Assembly (NCBI GenBank): GCA_028290305.1
Contig: JAQGKC010000196.1
Span: 1 to 32,438 of the forward strand
DNA length: 32,438 bases
Reading direction: 5' to 3'
From: Bradyrhizobium sp.
GTDB taxonomy: Bacteria > Pseudomonadota > Alphaproteobacteria > Rhizobiales > Xanthobacteraceae
The notes below the pieces were generated by a model that was given only the letters and a program-made list of their open reading frames with translations, was not told where the DNA came from and searched no databases. Of this stretch, positions 22,194 through 29,905 are shown piece after piece (the first letter of the stretch is position 1; the number at the start of each line of letters is the position of its first letter). Both the position numbers and the translations under genes were made by a program.

Positions 22194-22700
22194 TCACTTG
22201 CGAGCAGGACTCGGTAGTTTCTTCGCCACTTCGTCCATGACGTCGAACAGTTCCGAAAAGGCCTTCAAGTCCTTGTAGCGTATCCGCCAAGCCTGAAGTT
22301 CGCGCCATGCCTGCTGCAGAACCATGTCGCGAGTTTTTTTCTGCGACATCGCGTGCGAGGTTTCGCGATAGTGTTGCGCGCCCGGCTCGTTGATATGGAC
22401 ATAAGCCTTCTGCCGAACCGCTGGATGGGTTTCATCCGTGTAGATCGCGACGACGGCGCGGATCAAGCCGCGCGCCTGCGATAACCGGTATTGTTCTGCG
22501 GCGGCGCCCTCGTCCCATTCGAAGAACGAATGCAGCGGAGAGTTGTCATGCTTGGCGTCATCGAGGATGTCGGCCGGCGTCAACTCGCCCTTGCACTTCT
22601 CGCGAAGCATCTCAAGGTGCTTGCCGACCAGGTTGGCGTCTTGGATCGCGCCATGCTGAAAACGAGCGCCTTCCGAAAATTCAAAGCCCGCAATCTTCAT
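22194..22700 (-). CDS. hypothetical phage protein
   Basis: 168 residues starting at 22700, in an ATGA overlap with the upstream gene. Contains ADILDDAKHDNSPLHSFFEWDEGAAAEQYRLSQARGLI, a stretch I recognise from phage proteins of unknown function (often near early or recombination genes), then a helical C-terminus with VLQQAWRELQAWRIRYKDL. Two terminators follow. Confidence 0.72.
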   Translation of the reverse strand: MKIAGFEFSEGARFQHGAIQDANLVGKHLEMLREKCKGELTPADILDDAKHDNSPLHSFFEWDEGAAAEQYRLSQARGLIRAVVAIYTDETHPAVRQKAYVHINEPGAQHYRETSHAMSQKKTRDMVLQQAWRELQAWRIRYKDLKAFSELFDVMDEVAKKLPSPARK

Positions 22701-23395
22701 CGCGTAGCTCCGCGCTTCTTCGGCTTGCGCGCGTCGAGTGCCGCGACATCCGCAGCGGTCGCGACGTGAAAAAGTCCGGACTGTCCATCCTTCTCAGGTC
22801 GCCATTCGCCGACGCCAACCGCGAAGCCGGCCGTGTTAAGCAGGTTCAAAATCTGCTCTTGCGAAAGGACATTGGCGTTGTACCGGACCAGAATGTTCGC
22901 GTGCCAGTCGGAATATTCCGCCCGGTAGCGCAGATCGGCGGCGGCCATCCCGACCCGGACCATATCCTCCCGGATGTGCGGTTCGGCGCCGCCGATTCGC
23001 ACAAGATTGACGCGGGAGTTGGCGCCGTCGAAAGCACCCAAGACCTCCGCGTCCTCGCCCAGAATATGAAACGCCTGTCTTGCGGCAACTTTGGTGATGC
23101 CGGCGACGGACGTTCCCGCTGTTACCGCGGCATTCTTGAAGGCGATCGATGGAAACCCGTGGCCGCCATCAGCAAGCCGGTACATCGAGGCTTCGAAGTC
23201 GGCCGTCGGGTTCTTTGCTTCCCGCGCTCCCTTTGCAGCTTTGGTCTGCTTGTCCAGCATCTCCCGCTTGGACTTCATAGACCACGCATGAACGATCAGC
23301 GGACTATCGCCGATCAGGGTTACGCCCATGGTCTGCACGTCCAGCTTCGGCAGATCGATTCCGATTATATCTTTCTTTGCGATTGGCTTTTTCAT
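22697..23395 (-). CDS. hypothetical phage protein with GEWRPEKDG end
   Basis: 232 residues starting at 23395. Begins with a strand segment and SPLIVHAWSMKSKREMLDKQ, contains YRLADGGHGFPSIAFKNA in the middle, and ends NLLNTAGFAVGVGEWRPEKDGQSGLFHV. I recognise the pattern from phage hypothetical proteins that pair with the preceding family. The glycine-rich closing strand is reminiscent of RAMP/Cas7-like folds, but this is weak. Function unknown. Confidence 0.7.
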   Translation of the reverse strand: MKKPIAKKDIIGIDLPKLDVQTMGVTLIGDSPLIVHAWSMKSKREMLDKQTKAAKGAREAKNPTADFEASMYRLADGGHGFPSIAFKNAAVTAGTSVAGITKVAARQAFHILGEDAEVLGAFDGANSRVNLVRIGGAEPHIREDMVRVGMAAADLRYRAEYSDWHANILVRYNANVLSQEQILNLLNTAGFAVGVGEWRPEKDGQSGLFHVATAADVAALDARKPKKRGATR

Positions 23396-23401
23396 CTCAA
23401 T

Positions 23402-23665
23402 TCACTCCGCAAACTTGGCGAAGCCGCTGGCGCCGTAGCCGCCAACATTTTGCACCCCGCTCAACTGCTCGAGCATGCCATCGGTATCACCGATACCGGT
23501 GTCGCTTTGGTCGCCTTCGTCGTCGCACTGCTCTTCAAGGTCCGCCGCGTTAGCATGGTGTCCCGTCGCCGTTTCTTGTGGGGTCCACCCTAACGACGGT
23601 TCACGGTCGCTGGTGTCCAACTCCACGTCAATGTCGCCCCAACCACGGCTTTCCCAGCCACACAA
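23402..23665 (-). CDS. acidic EPSLGW-motif protein, probably 5'-disrupted
   Basis: 87 residues from TTG 23665, directly after an in-frame TGA. It carries DVELDTSDREPSLGW and DLEEQCDDEGDQSDTGIGDTDG, the repeated acidic motifs of a protein family frequent in rhizobial phages and genomes. Family members are longer and usually start with a helical segment and further EPSLG copies. Here that part is missing from this frame, while a similar motif is readable on the other strand at 23750-23830. The 5' end therefore looks rearranged. Function of the family is unknown. Confidence 0.6.
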   Translation of the reverse strand: MCGWESRGWGDIDVELDTSDREPSLGWTPQETATGHHANAADLEEQCDDEGDQSDTGIGDTDGMLEQLSGVQNVGGYGASGFAKFAE

Positions 23666-23870
23666 TCAGGAGCTCGATTTCATCACGGGCGGCACGTCGA
23701 GCCTGCTCGATTCCACCATCGATTGCGACGAAGATTCGGCGGTGGACGACGCACCGTGCGACGGCGACCCCGACAGCGAGCCAAGTCTCGGCTCGTTTGA
23801 TCGTCTCTCGAATCAAATCAAGGCGTGGCGCTCCCACGGGAGGTGGTATGATGTTGTCAGCTTTGGCCAT
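23628..23870 (-). CDS. hypothetical protein, first gene of minus-strand early unit
   Basis: 80 residues from ATG 23870 with GGAG 9 nt upstream. Starts MAKADNIIPPPVGAPRLDL, then a helix RETIKRAETWLAV, then a Val/Arg-rich stretch that does not look like normal protein. The opening resembles the N-terminus of the EPSLG-motif family whose C-terminus is encoded next door in another frame (38-bp overlap). It may be the broken front half of one gene. Confidence 0.45.
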   Translation of the reverse strand: MAKADNIIPPPVGAPRLDLIRETIKRAETWLAVGVAVARCVVHRRIFVAIDGGIEQARRAARDEIELLIVWLGKPWLGRH

Positions 23871-23953
23871 CGGGCCACTCCGGGGCTAGGGTTAGAGCCG
23901 GGCTAGTGCTTCCAACACTTGCTCGGCTCGCTAATTTATGGCACCATCAAATT
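23871..23953 (+). promoter_or_regulatory. divergent control region with GGGCTAG repeats
   Basis: 83 bp between the divergent genes at 23870 (minus) and 23954 (plus). GGGCTAG occurs at 23883-23889 and 23900-23906, 17 bp apart, with GTTAG between. A TTCCAA-N16-TAATTT arrangement could serve as a plus-strand promoter. As the plus-strand gene is a ribbon-helix-helix regulator, the repeats are candidate operators. Weak evidence. Confidence 0.35.
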
Positions 23954-24205
23954 ATGAAGTCAACAATAAGCAGCGCCAAGAAATCAAAAAGAGGACGTCC
24001 GAAGGTCGATACCGACGCTGTGAACGTCCGCTTTCCCGTCAAAACGCTTGAAATGATTGACGATTGGCGCCGAGGTCAGCCCGATCTGCCCGGCCGCCCT
24101 GAAGCCATCCGGCGACTTGTCGAATTAGGAGAGAAGCACGGTCCTCGATTCGTAAAGGTGACCGTTACCGCTTCCCCGCTGGACTCTTCCAAAAAATCCC
24201 GCTGA
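23954..24205 (+). CDS. ribbon-helix-helix DNA-binding regulator
   Basis: 83 residues from ATG 23954. Basic N-terminus (KKSKRGRPKV), then the RHH core: strand VNVRFPV (23-29), helix TLEMIDDWRRGQ (31-42), and helix GRPEAIRRLVELG (47-59). Arc/CopG-type dimers use the strand in the major groove. It is transcribed away from the minus-strand early unit, the position of a repressor or autoregulator. Its targets are not known. An in-frame extension to 23906 is not needed. Confidence 0.8.
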   Translation: MKSTISSAKKSKRGRPKVDTDAVNVRFPVKTLEMIDDWRRGQPDLPGRPEAIRRLVELGEKHGPRFVKVTVTASPLDSSKKSR

Positions 24206-24253
24206 AATCCCCCGGATGAGTGGCGATACAGCCGCAACCGGGGCGCATCTGTC

Positions 24254-24493
24254 ATGAAGGCCAAGAATCATGACGTGACGACGGCCCTCACGATCCTTAT
24301 CCAGGCGACGATTGTTGGCTTGATCGAGGCCGATGCTATTTCTGTAGAACAGGCGCAGCGGATTTTCGACGGGGCCTTGAAGAAAGCGAAGAAGGCCTCG
24401 CCAGAGATTGCTGAGGTTGTAGAATACGTTCAAGATAAGCTGAACTGGGATGATCTCTTCGCCGCGTCGGCGGCTCGAAAGAAACGACATTAG
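24254..24493 (+). CDS. small helical hypothetical protein
   Basis: 79 residues. Helical, with TALTILIQATIVGLIEADAISVEQAQRIFDG and a Lys-rich centre, ending in RKKRH. No recognised family. About 50 bp after the regulator, so probably the same transcript. Confidence 0.55.
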   Translation: MKAKNHDVTTALTILIQATIVGLIEADAISVEQAQRIFDGALKKAKKASPEIAEVVEYVQDKLNWDDLFAASAARKKRH

Positions 24494-24578
24494 GGTCGTC
24501 CTCGAAGATTTTCATCAGGTCAGGGCGTCGGTTGCTTGCCATGGCAGTGATTCTATACCAGTTTCGGGGGAAATAAAC

Positions 24579-24818
24579 ATGGGGGCGGAAATGCGCGCCG
24601 GGATTCTTCTCGCAGTCCTGCTTTCTTTACTCGGATGCGCGTCGCGGCAAGATTTATCGCAACGCGATGACGAGCATTGCCGTTCCTACGGTGCCCTACC
24701 CGGCTCCCCCGCCTATATGCAATGCCGAGCGCAACAGGATGATATTCACCAGCGCGACCGCGAAGTATCCGCCTCCAGCCCGGCTGGTATGATTTCCAAC
24801 GCCATCAAGGGCAATTAA
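24579..24818 (+). CDS. small lipoprotein
   Basis: 79 residues from ATG 24579, preceded by GGGGGAAA. Signal segment with lipobox LLGC (Cys20). The mature part has EHCRSYGALPGSPAYMQCR, a two-Cys pattern common in small alphaproteobacterial lipoproteins. It would sit in the cell envelope. In a phage it may be a lysogenic-conversion gene; role unknown. Confidence 0.72.
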   Translation: MGAEMRAGILLAVLLSLLGCASRQDLSQRDDEHCRSYGALPGSPAYMQCRAQQDDIHQRDREVSASSPAGMISNAIKGN

Positions 24819-24997
24819 TGGATAATGGACCGCCGGATTGGGATAAGTTCACGCCGCTTGAGCGTGACAACGCCAAGCTAAGTCAGGCTTGGACGATGAT
24901 CGGACTGCTAAGAGAAATTCGAAACATTTTGACGTATATCGGATGTGCGGTGATACTTTTGGTCGTGCTATATTTCGGCAAAATATACGGACGTTAA
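24818..24997 (+). CDS. 59-residue membrane peptide
   Basis: ATG 24818 overlaps the lipoprotein TAA by one base; TAA at 24995-24997. Polar N-terminus (DWDKFTPLERDNAKL), then a membrane span at about 39-54. Its last 4 bp overlap the end of the convergent structural gene. Translational coupling to the lipoprotein supports it. Confidence 0.62.
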   Translation: MDNGPPDWDKFTPLERDNAKLSQAWTMIGLLREIRNILTYIGCAVILLVVLYFGKIYGR

Positions 24998-26406
24998 TTG
25001 CGATTGACGCTCTGCGCGGACAGAGCGGAGCGCAACAACATCTCTCGTTTGAATCTCTCTACGGCGCTTTCGCCGCCTTGCTGTGGCACGAAGCCACCGG
25101 CAATAAGCCGCGCCATGAACGCCTGTTTCGGCGAAACCGAACCGACGACGGTATCCGGCATGCTGTCAGCCAGCGGTGAGCGATTTCGCACCATTTGTTG
25201 AAAGGCTTCTACCTTGTTCATTGTGGAAGCGTCTGCGCCTTTTTTTAGCGCGTACCCCAACGCTGGCACGGTCGTCGCGCCGATCGCTGCCCCGAGCGGG
25301 CCGGCAACGGCAGCGCCGCCAGCGGCTCCTATCGACGATCCATGAAGCATTCCGAGTCCGCCGCCACCGCCAAGGAAGTTCCCGGCGGAACGCATCAGGT
25401 CAGCTGGCTTGGATCCTTTAATAATGGACTCGGTAGCGTCAAGTTCTGACTGCGTAAATCCCGCACCTGTTTTATCGTCTGTAAGGAGCCTGACGAACGA
25501 TTGCCTGGTTTTGTTATCAAGATTTCGCCCTGAATGGGTTGCTGCGGTTTGGAGTTCTGCTTTTTTGAGGGCGTCGCTGATTTGCTCGGATCGCTTCGCA
25601 GCAGCGTAGTTTGCGTTCGCGTCTTTGATGATTCCCGAGACTTCGGAGGCAGGGCCGCGAATAACATCCTGATCAGGGATGGAAGCCAGATAATCTGCCA
25701 GATGTCCCTGAGCCCGCTTCGCAGCGAGTTGTTCAGTTGGGTTGCTAAAATCCCCGGCCGCGTGACCGAAAGACCGCCGGAGCGTTTCGAGATTGGGGAC
25801 TGTGACGACGGAGGCTTCCGGCGGATTTGTAAGCCGTTTGAGGATGCTGAAGGTTTTTGGAGCCAGTTCGCCATCAATACCTATCTCGTTGAGATGCGAG
25901 CCGATCTTGTCGCCAAGTGCGGAAATGGCGTCCGGGTGAATTTCAACGCCAAGGTTGCGTGCCTTATCATACCCCGCCGTAGCGGCGCTTTCCAGCGCCT
26001 CCTGCGTTGGCGCCGGCGCAGCCTTGGATTTTGTTACCCCGGCCCAGCCAACCCCAACCCTCGCCGCTGGCGACATTGGCGTACCGAGCGTCGCTAGGTC
26101 CGCGATTCGGTCACCGGAACTATCGGCGCTCCCGAATGGTGCGGCGCCCGGAATCGCCTGCGCATCTGCGCTGCCGGGCACGTGTGCGGTGCCTGACATG
26201 ACGTCGCCAGGCAGCGTGACGGCACTATAAATCGATTTGGCCAGCCGCGCGGGCCAAGTATCCTCTAGCCCAAACTTTTTCTCAGGCGGGCCTGCTGGAG
26301 CAGATGGGGCTGGCGAGTCCGAGTGAAACTGTGAAAAGAAATTCGGCGTGCCGGATGGTGCGGCTTCCTCGGGAGTGTCGTGAAATTGCGCAAAGAAGTT
26401 TGCCAT
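24994..26406 (-). CDS. phage virion protein, probable ejection or internal protein
   Basis: 470 residues from ATG 26406 (TGATG overlap). The N-terminus repeats an NFFxQFH motif twice (3-9 and about 22-28). The middle is helical and polar, and residues about 340-390 form a Gly/Ala-rich hydrophobic stretch (GGGGGLGMLHG, AAIGATTVPALGYAL) that could insert in membranes, as ejection proteins do. Last gene of the structural run. Exact role not determined. Confidence 0.65.
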   Translation of the reverse strand: MANFFAQFHDTPEEAAPSGTPNFFSQFHSDSPAPSAPAGPPEKKFGLEDTWPARLAKSIYSAVTLPGDVMSGTAHVPGSADAQAIPGAAPFGSADSSGDRIADLATLGTPMSPAARVGVGWAGVTKSKAAPAPTQEALESAATAGYDKARNLGVEIHPDAISALGDKIGSHLNEIGIDGELAPKTFSILKRLTNPPEASVVTVPNLETLRRSFGHAAGDFSNPTEQLAAKRAQGHLADYLASIPDQDVIRGPASEVSGIIKDANANYAAAKRSEQISDALKKAELQTAATHSGRNLDNKTRQSFVRLLTDDKTGAGFTQSELDATESIIKGSKPADLMRSAGNFLGGGGGLGMLHGSSIGAAGGAAVAGPLGAAIGATTVPALGYALKKGADASTMNKVEAFQQMVRNRSPLADSMPDTVVGSVSPKQAFMARLIAGGFVPQQGGESAVERFKREMLLRSALSAQSVNRN

Positions 26407-28166
26407 CAATGAGGCCCGCCCAACAGAGCGCTAGCCGAGCCCGCTCCATAATAAGCATCGAAATCAGCCGCGCGCCTCGGGTCTTGCTTTAGAGCTGCGA
26501 TAGCCTCTGGAGGCGGCGCGCTGGCGGCGGGATGCGCCGGCTGATACGTAGGCATTTCGGGGGCAGCCTTCCCCTCCAGGCGCGCCTTTCGAGCCGCAGC
26601 GAAGTATTGCCGCGCAATTCCGGGCGATGCGTGCGCCATGTCGACTTCACGCGCGAGTTGGGCGAAAGCCGCCTCAGTCGCTTTCGGGCCGTCCGCCTTA
26701 TCGAGAATTTCGCGGGCGTGCTGCTGCGAGTCCACCGTGCCAACGCCGGTTGGGGCAATAGCGCGCGAATAGGTCATAACGGCCGTATTGAAAGCAACTG
26801 CAGCGGCTTTCAATTCCGGGTTGCTCGTTGCCGCTTGGCCCATCTGGATAACTTTGTTGAGCGGCACGTTATTGGTGCGCCAGAGGTTGTCAGCCGCGTT
26901 CTGGGCGATCTTGAACGCGCCTTGTGCCTCAATGGAAGCCGGGGCCATGCGGCCCTCCATGGTGCCCGCCGCGCGTTCGCGGGCCGTGTCACCCTGGTAT
27001 GCGATAGTGTTTTGCGTGATGTCGATCGGAGCCTGGCCTTTCGCCTCGCGCTGGCGATTTGCCTCATTGTTGAGACGGAGGAGATCAACGCGGCCTTGGC
27101 CTTTGTTGGAGTACTTTTTCAGGACGTTCGGATCGCCGGCATTAAGCCGCTCCGCATCCGCCCGAAGCGCCGCATCGTCCACTCCATTAAGCGTCACGCC
27201 TTCCGGCAGTTTGCTTTGGACGGCCACGCCATTCTTGCCCGGCTGAAGCAATACCGTATTGCCGTCAATGTCCTTGCCGTACACCGGGTTGAGCGACAAC
27301 CCGCCTCCCCCCGGGAGAGATGCTTCTGCTTCTGCTTTTGCTTTTGCGACCCTTCCCAGATACGCGGGATCGTCAGGCAATTGTCCTGAAATGATGAAGG
27401 CGCGGCCTTCCGACGAATTCGGATCAAGACCATAAGCCTGCGCAACCTTGGCGCGGTAAGCCGCTTTTTCAACCGGGCCTTCGTCGGCCCGATCGGCAGA
27501 GCGCGCAGCCAGACCGAAGGTGCGATCCGCATTCAACTGCGCCCGTCGCGCCTCTTGCTGGCGGAACGCAAAATCGCGGTCGCCGTGCCCGTATTTCTCA
27601 TCGATGAGTTGTTTCAGCAGTACCGTGTTTCCCCCGACAGCCGCTTGAATGTCATCTTCGGGGACGCCTTTTGCCCGCAGAGCTTTCGCCGTGAGGTTTT
27701 TGTCGAGCGCCTGCTGTTGCGCAGCAACACCGGTCGGGTCCGTGCGCTGTCCTGAAATCAAGCCGGTGATTCCGTTCGCCAGCGCCGGAAGCGGCCCGCC
27801 ACTGTTCGCGAAGCTTTGCAGACCAGCCATTAGATGACCGCCGGCGCCCTGCGCGCCAGACAACACGCTGCCGCCGATACCGGAGGGCCCCGCGGCGGCC
27901 GGTGGAAGCTGCGTTGGTTGTGCGCTGATGACGGGGGGCGGCGCGGGGGACGGCGCGAATTGAGGCGAATTCTGCTGAGGCGCTGCAGGCGCAAACACGG
28001 GCGTTTGGCCAAGCGGCGGCGCGTTCACTGGCGCGACGCCGTACTGCGCCTGGTCCGAGGGCAACGGGCCGGGCTGCGGCCCCTGACCGGGCTGGATCGA
28101 TTGCAGGAACGCCAGCAATCCGCCGCCGGGATCGTCGCCGTTGCGCAGTGCGTCAAGCAGGCCCAT
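26406..28166 (-). CDS. large phage virion protein, probable ejection or internal protein
   Basis: 586 residues starting at 28166. Pro/Gln/Gly-rich first 150 residues, then a long Ala-rich helical body with coiled stretches. The end resembles internal virion proteins of podoviruses (NKVIQMGQAATSNPELKAAAVAFNTAVMTYSRAIAPTGVGTVD). Position between tail-associated genes supports a virion role. No enzymatic motif seen. Confidence 0.65.
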   Translation of the reverse strand: MGLLDALRNGDDPGGGLLAFLQSIQPGQGPQPGPLPSDQAQYGVAPVNAPPLGQTPVFAPAAPQQNSPQFAPSPAPPPVISAQPTQLPPAAAGPSGIGGSVLSGAQGAGGHLMAGLQSFANSGGPLPALANGITGLISGQRTDPTGVAAQQQALDKNLTAKALRAKGVPEDDIQAAVGGNTVLLKQLIDEKYGHGDRDFAFRQQEARRAQLNADRTFGLAARSADRADEGPVEKAAYRAKVAQAYGLDPNSSEGRAFIISGQLPDDPAYLGRVAKAKAEAEASLPGGGGLSLNPVYGKDIDGNTVLLQPGKNGVAVQSKLPEGVTLNGVDDAALRADAERLNAGDPNVLKKYSNKGQGRVDLLRLNNEANRQREAKGQAPIDITQNTIAYQGDTARERAAGTMEGRMAPASIEAQGAFKIAQNAADNLWRTNNVPLNKVIQMGQAATSNPELKAAAVAFNTAVMTYSRAIAPTGVGTVDSQQHAREILDKADGPKATEAAFAQLAREVDMAHASPGIARQYFAAARKARLEGKAAPEMPTYQPAHPAASAPPPEAIAALKQDPRRAADFDAYYGAGSASALLGGPH

Positions 28167-28169
28167 TTA

Positions 28170-29192
28170 TCAACTCTTCTTTCCGCCGCCCCAGAGATTG
28201 CCAAGCGAACCGATGCCGCCCATGATTTGCGCAAATTGCTGCGCGCCGCTGGCCTGCGACTGCGTATTCGACGTGCCGTTGCTCGTTCCCGACGATGTGC
28301 CGTTGGACTGCGAGCCTAGTTGCGCGATCGGCACGCCGATATTTGCCAGCAATCCGAGCGCCGCGATCGGCACGCCGCGCCGCTGCGCCTCGGCCGCGAG
28401 CGTGGCATTCGCGCCGGCGTTCGCAGCATCGGCCGCCTGCCCTGCAGCAGTGACGCCCTGGCCCTGGTTTGCGAGGGCCTGCTGCTGGAGGCTTGCCAGC
28501 AAGCCGCCAGTGGTATTGCCCGCGCCATATCCGGCGCCTGCATTGCTGGCCTGAAACCCCGCCGTCGTATTGCCGGCGCCATAGAGCGCGTTCGCGGCAT
28601 TCATTTGGTTCTGCACGTCCTGATTATACTGTTGCGCGATCACCGGTGCCTCGCCCGCGGCGATACCGCGCCCGAGCGCCATTTGGTTAGCGCCGCTGAA
28701 ATCCCGGCCTGCGGCCGCAAATGACCCGTTCACCTGGTTGGAGACATCGGTCCCGACCTGCGCCAGTTGCGCCTGCAAAGCCGGATTGTTGCCGATCATC
28801 GATCCATTAGCCGTCGGCGCAAGGCGACGAGTATAATCGTCCAGCGTCTGGCCTGCCGCGCCGTTCGCGCCATTCAGCGCAGTCTGATAATTGCCCAATC
28901 CGGATTGCAGCGTCGGCGCTTGGTTGTTCGCGCCGCCGCCGGCGAGCAGCGTATTGGCGTAGCTCGCGATCTGCGGAGAATAGGTCGAGCCGAAATTCCC
29001 GGCGTTGTTCTGTAGCGTGGTGAGCGCGTTGTTTTCAGCGCCGGTCAGCGACGTGTTGCCGAGGCCACTCTGCACTTGCCCAAGAAGTCCGGTCAGCGCA
29101 GGCTGCGCAACGGCCCACGGCGCAGTCGTCGAATTCTGCGTCTGGTTTTGCGTCTGCTGAGACGTGCTGTCTTGGGTTGATTTGCCGCCCAT
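28170..29192 (-). CDS. Gln/Asn/Ala-rich virion protein
   Basis: 340 residues starting at 29192. Low-complexity ends rich in Ser, Thr, Gln and Asn; middle with FSGANQMALGRGIAAGEAPVIAQQYNQDVQNQMNAANALYGAGN, a pattern of phage tail- or head-associated proteins. Two copies of a YGAGNTT motif occur at about 200-225. Sits in the structural operon 3 bp from the next gene. Specific role unknown. Confidence 0.65.
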   Translation of the reverse strand: MGGKSTQDSTSQQTQNQTQNSTTAPWAVAQPALTGLLGQVQSGLGNTSLTGAENNALTTLQNNAGNFGSTYSPQIASYANTLLAGGGANNQAPTLQSGLGNYQTALNGANGAAGQTLDDYTRRLAPTANGSMIGNNPALQAQLAQVGTDVSNQVNGSFAAAGRDFSGANQMALGRGIAAGEAPVIAQQYNQDVQNQMNAANALYGAGNTTAGFQASNAGAGYGAGNTTGGLLASLQQQALANQGQGVTAAGQAADAANAGANATLAAEAQRRGVPIAALGLLANIGVPIAQLGSQSNGTSSGTSNGTSNTQSQASGAQQFAQIMGGIGSLGNLWGGGKKS

Positions 29193-29193
29193 A

Positions 29194-29601
29194 TCAAATA
29201 GCCTTTTCCATAATCACATGCTCGACTCGGTAATCGCTCAATGCGCGTTCCCAACCCTTGCGGCCGTACAGGCGGACGGCTCTGCAGCCCTCCGCCCTGG
29301 CGTAATTCTCAATTTTCGATTTCAGGGGCAGCCAGCGCTCGCGCTGCAGCCCGCTGCAGGCGGTGATGACAAGCATTGGCTTGCCGGGTGTCTTGACCAG
29401 ATGCGTCGCCGCCGCGGCCTCGACATGATCCGAGATCGCAAGCCAGAGCAGTTGATCGCCGGACAGGATGTCGCGTTCGATCTCCGCAAAATCGCTTAAA
29501 CCGGTTTTCTCGATCGCCGCCTTGATCAGCCCGCGCGCCAGCGGCCAGACTTGATCGATGTTCGCAGGATCGACGCAAACGAGATCAACCGACAATGGCA
29601 T
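29194..29601 (-). CDS. GNAT-like phage protein
   Basis: 135 residues from ATG 29601. ERDILSGDQLLWLAI, then a strand, then ITACSGLQRERWLPLKSKIENYARAEGCRAVRLYGRKGWERALSDY, which reads like the core of a GNAT fold as found in phage structural operons. No clear acetyl-CoA loop (Q/RxxGxG/A) is visible, so activity is uncertain. A longer in-frame start at 29709 would overlap the upstream gene and lacks family character. Confidence 0.65.
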   Translation of the reverse strand: MPLSVDLVCVDPANIDQVWPLARGLIKAAIEKTGLSDFAEIERDILSGDQLLWLAISDHVEAAAATHLVKTPGKPMLVITACSGLQRERWLPLKSKIENYARAEGCRAVRLYGRKGWERALSDYRVEHVIMEKAI

Positions 29602-29905
29602 ATAAAAACGTGCGCGCGGCAGTCGCGGAATTCGTGTGCGTGATCGTGAACGTGTTGAGCCCAACGGAAGAGATGTACCAGGAACCGGCGCCGAACTCCG
29701 TTGCGGCATTGGCTGTGATCGGAATCAGGATCGGCACTGATCCCGGCGCACAGATCCCTGTCGCAGTATTCACAACGGTTGTTGCCGATCCCGTCGTTAG
29801 CGTGACCGTCCCCACGGCATTTGACCGGCCTGCGCCGAGCTGCTGAATTGCGAGATTGATCTTCTTCTGATCGGTTTCGTTGATGCCCGGAAGAAAAACG
29901 GTCAC
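29585..29905 (-). CDS. small phage structural protein
   Basis: 106 residues starting at 29905 in an ATGA overlap. Short helix (QKKINLAIQQLGAGRSNAVG) then a strand-rich Thr/Ser/Ala-rich body ending NTFTITHTNSATAARTFLYAIVG. The pattern is common in podovirus structural runs; likely a tail or adaptor component. Confidence 0.72.
   Translation of the reverse strand: MTVFLPGINETDQKKINLAIQQLGAGRSNAVGTVTLTTGSATTVVNTATGICAPGSVPILIPITANAATEFGAGSWYISSVGLNTFTITHTNSATAARTFLYAIVG

Noticed and set aside
24336..24542. 68-residue minus-strand frame
   Set aside because: It is opposite the plus-strand gene at 24254-24493, has no good ribosome site, and turns into Ser/Arg/Pro-rich text typical of antisense frames.
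25534..26230. Several plus-strand frames up to 187 residues
   Set aside because: Antisense of the virion gene at 24994-26406, which has family character and a coupled start.
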